From: Candidatus Latescibacterota bacterium
Lineage (GTDB): Bacteria; Latescibacterota; UBA2968; UBA8231
DNA length: 12,228 nt
Assembly: GCA_021295675.1 (NCBI GenBank)
Contig: JAGWBY010000110.1
Span: 1 to 12,228, forward strand
Reading direction: 5' to 3'
How positions within the stretch are numbered: position 1 is the stretch's first letter; each line of letters opens with the position of its first letter. Positions 5,993-12,228 of the stretch are shown here, one piece after another. Below the pieces are notes generated by a model. The model was not told where the DNA came from. It made no database searches and saw only the letters and a program-made list of their open reading frames with translations. The position numbers were made by a program, and so were the translations under genes.

Positions 5993-6091
5993 ATGGCGAA
6001 TATACCTGTTGGATTAATTGGCTGCGGCGGTCGCGGTCACGGCCACGTGCGCGCCCTGCACGCGCTGACGGACGTCGAGTTGGTCGCCGTC
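5979..6091 (+). repeat. Direct repeat, copy 2 (5' end of intact Gfo/Idh gene)
   Basis: This is the partner of 4687-4799: 92 of 99 coding positions are identical, and the offset is 1292 bases. The two copies are in the same orientation and enclose the toxin-antitoxin genes. Confidence 0.9.
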
Positions 6092-6946
6092 TGCGATCCC
6101 GTGGCGGCAAATCGTGAACAGGTGGGCGACGAGTACAACGTCGAACGCCGCTACGCGGACGTAGAAGCCATGCTTGAAGCCGAGGAATTGACCGCCGCGA
6201 TCGTCGCGACCCCGGCTCATCTCAACGCCGAGGCGGCCCTGCCGTGCTTGGAGCGAGGCATCGACACCCTGTTGGAGAAGCCGCCGGGGATGAGCTTGAA
6301 CCAGACCCGCGCCCTTAAAGAGGCCGCTGAGGCCAGCGGTGCCCGCGGCATGGTTGGCTGGAATCGCCGTTTTGATCCACTGGTCCTGCAAGTGCGCGAG
6401 GAGATAGAGTCTCGCGGCCCGATCTACCAGCTAGTCGGCGAGTTCCACAAGAGCATGAGCGGTTTTATCGCCGGTGGCCGCTTTCCCGAAATCGTCATGG
6501 ACAACATGCTGCTCGAAAGCCCAATCCATGCGATTGATCTGGTGCGCCACTTGGCTGGAGCGCCGGTCGCCGAAGTAAATAGCTTCGTTCGGCGCGCATC
6601 TGCCTACAAGGACGTCCACGCTGCTTTGGTCGTCTTTGAAAACGACTGCGTCGCCCAGATCTGCGCCAACTACACCACCGACGCCCGCTTAGAGCGCTAC
6701 GAAATCCACGGCCGCGACATCTCGGCCTATATAGAGGGGATTTCCACCTGCGAGTTGGTCTGCGACGGGGAGCGCAAGCACTTGCAAAAGGAGGGTGTGG
6801 ACAGCACCCTAGCCCAAGCCGCCCACTTCTTCGACTGCATCAGGGACGGTCGGCCTATTGGCCCGCCGGCTGCGGACTTGGACGAGGCCATCGCTACTAT
6901 GGAACTTGCTACGGCTATCTTAGCAGGCCTGCGAGACGACTCTTAA
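5993..6946 (+). CDS. Gfo/Idh/MocA-family NAD(P)-dependent oxidoreductase
   Basis: The 317-aa product has the two-domain layout of this family. The N-terminal Rossmann fold (about 1-120) carries LIGCGGRGHGH (8-18), the acidic cofactor-ribose residue in CDP (34-36), VATPAHLN (71-78) and the signature EKPP (95-98). The C-terminal alpha/beta domain carries HAID (179-182), the position of the usual catalytic Lys/His-Asp motif, and a large sheet. Family members oxidise or reduce sugars, inositols and related cyclitols with NAD(P). The substrate cannot be told from sequence, and no sugar transporter is adjacent. ATG 5993 follows a good AGGAG ribosome-binding site. The long open extension upstream overlaps the antisense toxin gene and is rejected. 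The 3' end overlaps the convergent frameshifted gene by 32 bases. Confidence 0.88.
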   Translation: MANIPVGLIGCGGRGHGHVRALHALTDVELVAVCDPVAANREQVGDEYNVERRYADVEAMLEAEELTAAIVATPAHLNAEAALPCLERGIDTLLEKPPGMSLNQTRALKEAAEASGARGMVGWNRRFDPLVLQVREEIESRGPIYQLVGEFHKSMSGFIAGGRFPEIVMDNMLLESPIHAIDLVRHLAGAPVAEVNSFVRRASAYKDVHAALVVFENDCVAQICANYTTDARLERYEIHGRDISAYIEGISTCELVCDGERKHLQKEGVDSTLAQAAHFFDCIRDGRPIGPPAADLDEAIATMELATAILAGLRDDS

Positions 6947-7608
6947 TCGCCCCCCATGATGCCTCTGCTACAGACGTGGCCAATCGCACGGCTTCAACGG
7001 TGAAACTACAGGCGATGTCGTAGAAGAGCTGGTCGCCGCTGATGCGGACGTGAGTCCACACGGCTGGCAACCCGAGGACCCCGGCGTCGTCGGCTTCGGT
7101 CGGCCAGTGGACCACGCCCGATCCCGCCCGCGACCACAACCCGCTGTGCCCGACGCCGCCCAACTCCAGCTCATAGGTCCCATCCCCCGGCCAGCATCCC
7201 ATCGGCAAAATTGACGATGCCCCACTGACCCAACAGTTCGTCGCCTAGTTCCTGTGCTCGCCCCAAGGCGAGAGCCGGTTCGGCTCCCCAATACAGGGAG
7301 TCGCCTACTACTTGGAAGGAGACTTCCTCGCTTTGCTCGGCCATCACTCCGCTGACGTTTGCGGTGTAGCGCAGGGTCACAACGCCGTCCGCAACCTCGT
7401 ACCGACCCCTGTCATCTGCCACCGGCCGCTCGGGATCGTCCCGGAGTGCCACGCGCCGGAAGCGCCCATCGCTGTTGAATTCGACGTACAGATGCTCGAT
7501 GGATGATCCCCACTCGGCCCGACAGCCCTCCCAAGCACCTACCACGCTCGGCTGTGCCCAGACTGTAGCGCTGAAGAGTAACAAGGCGATGCAAACTGTT
7601 GTGCGCAT
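6915..7608 (-). pseudogene. Secreted protein of unknown function, interrupted by a frameshift
   Basis: Two overlapping minus-strand reading frames join into one protein of about 230 aa if a single base is removed from the C5 run (G5 in the coding sense) at 7184-7188. The total length 694 then becomes an exact multiple of three. The joined product starts at ATG 7608 after a GGAGG ribosome-binding sequence. It has a signal peptide (TTVCIALLLFSATVWA-Q) and two beta-rich halves, each opening with a similar GxW element (VVGAWEG and LLGQWGI), which suggests a duplicated lipocalin- or META-like barrel domain. As written, the first frame stops at 7171 after GMLAGGWDL, truncating the second half. This may be a real mutation, slippage, or a sequencing or assembly error. 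The 3' end overlaps the Gfo/Idh gene by 32 bases, so the true C-terminus is uncertain. I do not recognise the family. Confidence 0.65.
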
Positions 7609-7687
7609 GGTAAAATCTACCTCCGTTATGCGTTGGTTGCCGGCGATTGACGCCATGTCCTAATTAGTGGTTTAAAAGGAGATTTTG

Positions 7688-8485
7688 ATGTCGCTTGAAG
7701 ACAAGGTAGCTCTCATCACTGGTGGCGCGCGCGGCTTGGGTCGCGCTTACGTCCTCCATCTGGCCCGCTTGGGCGCGGACGTTATCATCGCCGACATAGA
7801 CCTGCAGGCCGCCCGCGAATACGGCGAAGAACTCACGGCCGAGACCGTGGAAGCCGAAGTAGTAAATCTCGGTCGCCGCGCCGTGGGCATTGCCGTGGAT
7901 GTCACCGATCGCCAAGCCGTAGATGCCTTGGTCGCCGAGGGACTCGATACTTTTGGCCGTATCGACATACTGGTCAACAACGCCGGCGGCAACTTGCGCT
8001 CGCACGAGGAGCAAGCCGCGTCCTTGGCTGGGGAAGACCACTACCGCTACATAATGGACATCAACCTCACCGCCACCATCCACTGCTGTCAAGCGGTCAG
8101 CGCGGCGATGAAGGAAGCCCAGTCCGGCAAAATCATCAACGTGGCCTCGCAAGCGGGTCTGTGGAGCGGGCGCGACGGCGGCGGTATGCCCTATAAAGTG
8201 GCCAAGGCCGGCATCGTCCACTACACGCGGGTGCTCGCCGCCGAGCTAGGCCCATATGGCATCCACGTCAACTGCATTGCCCCGGGCCTAATTTTGTCGT
8301 CTCGCGCCGTAGCCCAAGGCCGCAACAGCGAGGAATCGCGTCGGCACCTAGAGCCACAAATTCCCCTCCGCCGCTTGGGCACGTCCGAGGATTGCGCTCG
8401 GGTGGTGGAGTTTTTGGCGTCCGATCTGTCGGATTACGTCACCGGCCAGTGCATTCCCGTGTGCGGGGGATTTGTGGCGTTTTGA
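7688..8485 (+). CDS. Short-chain dehydrogenase/reductase (classical SDR)
   Basis: The 265-aa product has all classical SDR landmarks. These are TGGARGLG (11-18, cofactor loop), acidic Asp36 at the end of the second strand (favouring NAD over NADP), DVTD (71-74) and NNAG (97-100). The catalytic set is Asn126, Ser154, Tyr169 and Lys173 (YKVAK), followed by a PG turn (APGLI) and a C-terminal VTGQCIPVCGG segment. It resembles 3-oxoacyl-ACP reductase/glucose dehydrogenase-type enzymes, but the substrate is unknown. ATG 7688 has AAGGAG (7676-7681) six bases upstream; TTG 7685 is rejected. It is divergent from the frameshifted secreted gene and convergent with the lipoprotein gene, 6 bases between stops. 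Confidence 0.92.
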   Translation: MSLEDKVALITGGARGLGRAYVLHLARLGADVIIADIDLQAAREYGEELTAETVEAEVVNLGRRAVGIAVDVTDRQAVDALVAEGLDTFGRIDILVNNAGGNLRSHEEQAASLAGEDHYRYIMDINLTATIHCCQAVSAAMKEAQSGKIINVASQAGLWSGRDGGGMPYKVAKAGIVHYTRVLAAELGPYGIHVNCIAPGLILSSRAVAQGRNSEESRRHLEPQIPLRRLGTSEDCARVVEFLASDLSDYVTGQCIPVCGGFVAF

Positions 8486-8491
8486 TAGCTC

Positions 8492-8941
8492 TCACTCCTC
8501 GGGCTGCTTGATGCGCGCTACTAGCTTCATCAGGGCGAGTCGCTCAAAATCGCGCGGATCGTCAGTGCGAATTAGAAAATCCCCTTCCACGCGGCGCGTT
8601 TCCCCGGCGTTGAGGACGACCGGCTGCCCAAACGGTATAAAAGCGTCGATTAGGAATTCCTCTTGGTCGAAAAACCGCAAGTCGTAGCGCACCCACACGG
8701 TTTCTTCACCGACATTGCTAAACACGGCCGCAAAGATCCCCTCGAATTCCGCTATTGTCCCGAATCCCGGCTGCGGCAAAAACGGCAACCAAGTCAAGCT
8801 GTCGATCGACACGCTGCCCTCTAAGCCCGCGTCCTCGACAAACTCCACCTCGCTGCGCAGGGCTTCTACTGCGCCGCTTGGTCCGTCCTCTGCGGCAAAG
8901 CATCCGCCTAGCAACAGAACTAGGGCGATCCCGATGCTCAT
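8492..8941 (-). CDS. Small lipoprotein of unknown function
   Basis: The 149-aa product starts with a short signal sequence ending in lipobox LGGC (11-14), so Cys14 is the predicted lipidation site. The mature part has an acidic linker (about 17-45). A beta-rich stretch follows (46-145) with VSIDSLTWLPFL, GIFAAVFSNVGEETVWVRYDLRFFDQ and VLNAGETRRVEGDFLI. This alternation of strands with a 'NxGxxxxxVRYDLRFFD' core resembles an immunoglobulin-like domain of FxLYD type, but only loosely. It is divergent from the TonB-dependent receptor (59 bases between starts). It could be functionally linked to it, for example as a surface accessory protein, but the sequence does not show this. Confidence 0.72.
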   Translation of the reverse strand: MSIGIALVLLLGGCFAAEDGPSGAVEALRSEVEFVEDAGLEGSVSIDSLTWLPFLPQPGFGTIAEFEGIFAAVFSNVGEETVWVRYDLRFFDQEEFLIDAFIPFGQPVVLNAGETRRVEGDFLIRTDDPRDFERLALMKLVARIKQPEE

Positions 8942-9000
8942 GGCTTGTCCAAATTTCCGGTTTGCGTCTGTATTTCTTCGTGGTGTTCTTTAATAATGCT

Positions 9001-11077
9001 ATGAAAAAAAATCAGTTAATCCAGTGCCTAGCGCTAATCCTGATCGCTGCCGCCGCCCGCGCCGACGATCCTGAGCCCCGCTACCAAATGCCCCCCATCG
9101 AAATCACGGCGACGCGCGCATCCCGCGAGGGATTTGACCTGCCGCTGGCTACGACCGTGATCGCAGAGGTCGGGCGTGCCCGGCCCGGGCTCTCGCTGGC
9201 CGAGTCGCTGCGTCCGGTGCCCGGGCTGTTTGTCGCCAACCGCCACAATCTTTCCCAAGGAGACCGGCTCAGTGTACGAGGCTTGGGTGCGCGTGCGGCC
9301 TTTGGAGTTCGCGGGATCAAGGTCTTGCTCGACGGCATCCCGCTGACTATGCCCGACGGCCAGAGCCAGCTCAACAACCTCGACTTGGGGTCAACCGGCC
9401 GCATTGAGATTTTGCGCGGCCCTAGCTCTTCGCTGTACGGCAATGCGGGTGGTGGCGTGCTCGCGGCCCACACCCAAGCTCCGGCCGAGGCGGCGTGGCG
9501 CGTGGAGCCGCGCTTGATCGCCGGTAGCAATGGCCTGTTCCGCGCGCAGACGGGCCTTGCGGGACGATCCGCTAACACCCATGCGTTCGCCAGCTTGTAC
9601 GAGCTGCGTAGCGAGGGCTACCGCGACCACGCCGACGCCCGTGCACGTGGTCTTAACGCGCTCGTCGGCCACGCCCTTACTCCCCATACGGAGTTGACGC
9701 TCCTGCTGCATTTATACGATGCCCCTTATTTGTTCAATCCGAGTTCACTCGACGCGAATGCTGCCCGAGATACTCCGCGTAGCGTCCGCGGCTTCGTGGT
9801 GGGGCAGGGGGCATCCAAGCAAGTGCGTCAGGGACAAGGCGGCATCCGCCTCGAATATCGCCCGTCGTACGCGCCACACCACCGCGCGTCGAGCCTCGTG
9901 CTGTACGGCGTAGGCCGCGCGCTCAAAAACCCCATTCCAGGCCGCATTGTCGAACTCGACCGCCGCGCTGGCGGTTTGCGCACAGAGCACCAATTTGCTT
10001 GGGCTGGTACGCGCCTCGTGACCGGCCTCGACTTGGACTTCCAGCGCGACGACCGCCGCGAGTTTGCCAACGAGGGCTTGCCCGGACCGCGTATTTGAAC
10101 TCGTGCAATACGGCGCGGAGCAGGTGGATCAAGAGGAACAGGTGCAGAGTTTCGGCCCTTTTGTCTCCTTGGAGCGAGATTTGGGTGATGTGCTGACTGC
10201 GACCGTAGGGGGGCGCTATGACCGCTACCGCTTTGCCGTGGACGACCAGTCGCGCGACATGGATCAGTTCAGTCCGATGGCAGGCGTGGTGTACAGCCTC
10301 GATCCCTTCTCGCGCTGGTACGCCCATGTTGCCACGGCCTTCCAGACGCCTACTACCTCTGAGTTGGGCAACCGGCCCAGCGGCGAGGGGGGCTTTAACC
10401 CGGAGCTAGGCCCTGAGCGCGTCCTCGGGTTGGAGACGGGCTTGCGCCGCCACGTGCGCCGGGGGCGCTTGGACTTGGAAGTGGCCCTATACCAACTCCA
10501 GATCGCCGACGCGCTGATTCCCTTTCAGGTCGAGAGCGAAGACAGCGAGGAGATTTACTTCCGCAACGCCGGCCAAGCGCGCAATCGCGGGTTGGAATTT
10601 TCGCTGTCGGCGGTGCCGCATCCTGGATTGCGGACCACGCTCGCGTACACTTTTGGCGACTATGTTTTTGAGGACTACGAGGTCGAGACTGCCGGTGAAC
10701 TTGTCCAGCTCGCTGGTAACGAGGTGCCGGGCGTGCCGCGCCATCGGCTTTTCGCCGCGCTGAGCTACGACAGTCCGCAGGGCCTGTTTACCGAGGTCGA
10801 ATTAGAGCGGGTTGGCCGCTACTGGGCCAACGATTTCAACGGCCCGCCGCCCGGAAGCGACGCCGCGCCCGACGAGTTTTTCAACCGCGCGTACCTGCTA
10901 GTGGATCTGCGCTTGGGGATCGACTATCGAGCCGTGAGGGCTTTTGTCGCGGTTGAGAATCTGTTTGACACCCAGTACAACGGCTCGGTGGTGCCCAACG
11001 CCTTTGGCGGGCGCTTCTTTGAACCTGCTCCAGACCGCACTTGGCGCTTGGGGCTTAGCGCCGAGGTGGGTCGCTAA
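9001..11077 (+). pseudogene. TonB-dependent outer-membrane receptor (FecA-like), split by a single-base frameshift
   Basis: The first frame (9001-10098, 365 aa) encodes a signal peptide (hydrophobic core to about ADA/RAD 19-22), a TonB-box-like stretch IEITATR (33-39) and the plug domain. The plug includes LSVRGLGARAAFGVRGIKV, a DGIPLTMPDGQ motif (111-121), RIEILRGPSSSLYG (134-147) and GGGVL. Early barrel strands follow. The second frame, offset by one base, resumes within about 10080-10095 and continues to 11077. It carries late-barrel motifs: TTSELGNRP, GGFNPEL, FRNAGQARNRGLEFSL and RTWRLGL. Removing one base gives an intact protein of about 691 aa, the normal size for ferric-siderophore or other small-molecule receptors. 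The barrel ends in EVGR rather than the usual terminal aromatic residue. Ligand unknown. It may be a functional gene with a sequence error or a recent pseudogene. The 3' end overlaps the convergent methyltransferase by 23 bases. Confidence 0.85.
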
Positions 11078-12023
11078 CCGTACTCGCCGTCTTCCGCAAT
11101 CGGCACACGAAAAATCCCTCCATTCCCCCCAGCGGCAAAATCCGCTTGGCCCGCTGCACTTGGGCGTCAAATGCTTTCTTTCCCCGCCATTGGCTCAAGC
11201 CCGACGCCACGTTGTCAAAAGGCAGCGCGATGTCTTCGACGGTTAGGGCACCGGCGAACTGCCGCAGCACTCGGTTGATGGTGGCCTCGTTTTCTTCGGG
11301 CGCGAAGGTGCAGGTCGAATAGACCAACACTCCGCCCGGCTTGAGGCATTGCACAGCCGCGTAGCAGAGCCGACGCTGTTTGCGGCTGGCCTCGGCGATC
11401 TTCTTTTTGCTCCAATAGGCATAGGTCTTGGGCGCATCGGCGCGGAATCGTCCTTCGGACGAGCACGGCGCGTCGAGGAGTACGCGGTCGAAGCGCTCCC
11501 GGTGGCGACGCCATAAGCGGGTTCCGTCGGCGAGATGGATTTGCACGTTTTCGGCTCCGTGCCGCGCCAAATTGTCCCGCAGGCGAAAGAAGCGACTGCG
11601 CACGGACTCCACAGCCCAGATGCGCCCTTGGTTGCCCATCAACTCGGCGAGTTGCAAGGTCTTGCTGCCCGGAGCGGCCCCTAGGTCGAGAATGTACTCC
11701 TCGCGTTGCGGTGCCAAGAGGATCGGCGGCACCATGCTGGAGGGGTTTTGGATGTAGAGCCGGCCTTCGCGGTAGGCCGCGCACTCGGTGAGGGCGCGGC
11801 GCTGTGCAGCCGGGACGACAAAGGCGTCTGCCTTCCAAGCGAGCGGCGTCAGCGCGAAGCCCTCTGCTGTTAGCTCGGCCACGAGTGCGTCAGGCGTGTC
11901 CTTGAACGCGTTGGCGCGGAAGGCGGTAGGCTGCTCGGTGGCCAAGCTCTGCCAGCAGGCGGCAAAGTGTTCGGCTGGGAGTATGGCCTGCAAGCGGTCG
12001 CGAAAGGTTTCCGGTAGAGGCAC
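11055..12023 (-). CDS. rRNA cytosine-C5 methyltransferase, RsmB/RsmF (NOL1/NOP2/Sun) family
   Basis: The 322-aa product has the S-adenosylmethionine-binding motif DLGAAPGSKT (113-122) and an acidic residue after the second strand (AVES, 137-140). Motif IV is DAPCSSEGRF (184-193, Cys187), and the catalytic block is VYSTCTFAPEENE (234-246, with nucleophile Cys238 in STC). The Cys-187/Cys-238 pair is the hallmark of RNA m5C methyltransferases, which modify 16S rRNA. The length is that of the compact, core-only forms without the long RsmB N-terminal NusB-like domain or the extra RsmF C-terminal domain, so I cannot tell whether the target is the RsmB or RsmF position. Translation starts at GTG 12023, with GAGG upstream at good spacing, 5 bases after the stop of the upstream dioxygenase. 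Confidence 0.88.
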   Translation of the reverse strand: MPLPETFRDRLQAILPAEHFAACWQSLATEQPTAFRANAFKDTPDALVAELTAEGFALTPLAWKADAFVVPAAQRRALTECAAYREGRLYIQNPSSMVPPILLAPQREEYILDLGAAPGSKTLQLAELMGNQGRIWAVESVRSRFFRLRDNLARHGAENVQIHLADGTRLWRRHRERFDRVLLDAPCSSEGRFRADAPKTYAYWSKKKIAEASRKQRRLCYAAVQCLKPGGVLVYSTCTFAPEENEATINRVLRQFAGALTVEDIALPFDNVASGLSQWRGKKAFDAQVQRAKRILPLGGMEGFFVCRLRKTASTVSDPPRR

Positions 12024-12028
12024 GGTGG

Positions 12029-12228
12029 CTACCTCGGGGGCATCTCGTCGCCGGTTGGCACGGGATGATTGATCCAGTAGCCGCTCGGGTCGGTGCCACG
12101 GCAGATGTAGCCGTGGGCGCGCTTCTCCTCGCGGGTGCGCACCTCGGGCGGCATGTAGCGCAGCGTCAGGCCACAGCGGCGGCGCGTGGAGCGGTTGGGG
12201 GCCGAGCCGTGCAACAGCAGGTCGGTGT
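12029..12228 (-). CDS. Phytanoyl-CoA dioxygenase (PhyH)-family protein, C-terminal part only
   Basis: Only the last 65 residues are in the window; the gene continues past the right edge. The visible sequence begins TDLLLHGSAPNRSTRRRCG and then LTLRYMPPEVR. It matches the conserved end of PhyH enzymes: His of HGS is the distal iron ligand, and an Arg in the following basic run binds 2-oxoglutarate. A further 34 or so residues contain two Pro/Gly turns and end at TAG 12029. These are Fe(II)/2-oxoglutarate oxygenases that hydroxylate diverse small molecules. The substrate cannot be inferred. The rRNA methyltransferase gene follows 5 bases downstream, so they are likely co-transcribed. Confidence 0.78.
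   Translation of the reverse strand, partial: TDLLLHGSAPNRSTRRRCGLTLRYMPPEVRTREEKRAHGYICRGTDPSGYWINHPVPTGDEMPPR

Noticed and set aside
7661..7676. Possible -10 element ahead of the SDR gene
   Set aside because: TAATTA and TTTAAA lack an acceptable -35 at the right spacing, or would place the start site within the ribosome-binding site.

Overview
The window comes from a Gram-negative bacterium of moderately high GC (about 60% by eye). It encodes an LPS-heptose nucleotidyltransferase, BamD, a CpoB/YbgF-like lipoprotein and a TonB-dependent outer-membrane receptor. Genes are packed tightly, with 1-4 base overlaps or gaps of a few bases. A Gfo/Idh/MocA oxidoreductase, an SDR and a phytanoyl-CoA dioxygenase-like protein together recall Latescibacterota/Poribacteria-type genomes, but that placement is only an inference.

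Region 1 (1-4521, all + strand) is a housekeeping block: 3' part of tRNA-His(GTG), rfaE2-type heptose-1-phosphate nucleotidyltransferase, CpoB/YbgF-like lipoprotein, an unrecognised secreted protein, BamD, NadD and threonine synthase. From the CpoB-like gene onward, adjacent genes overlap or lie within 9 bases of each other, so this is probably one transcription unit for envelope assembly plus NAD and threonine synthesis.

Region 2 (4518-5992) is the accessory part. A good sigma70-type promoter drives tRNA-Arg(ACG), which ends in a hairpin terminator. Just after it lies a truncated 5' copy of a Gfo/Idh gene. Then comes a minus-strand toxin-antitoxin pair (PIN toxin first, then an RHH + UPF0175-like antitoxin) and an AT-richer spacer. 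The intact Gfo/Idh gene follows at 5993. The truncated and intact copies form direct repeats of about 113 bp, 93% identical over their 99 coding bases, that bracket the toxin-antitoxin block.

Region 3 (5993-8941) holds the Gfo/Idh oxidoreductase (+), a frameshifted secreted protein gene (-), a classical SDR (+) and a small lipoprotein (-).

Region 4 (9001-12228) has a TonB-dependent receptor (+) interrupted by one single-base frameshift. Convergent to it are an RsmB/RsmF-type rRNA m5C methyltransferase and, upstream of that, the C-terminal end of a PhyH-family dioxygenase (both -).

No CRISPR array, rRNA, complete insertion sequence or obvious phage gene was seen. The most unusual part is the toxin-antitoxin block between two copies of the same gene start beside tRNA-Arg. 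I did not find a convincing wholly new multi-gene system.
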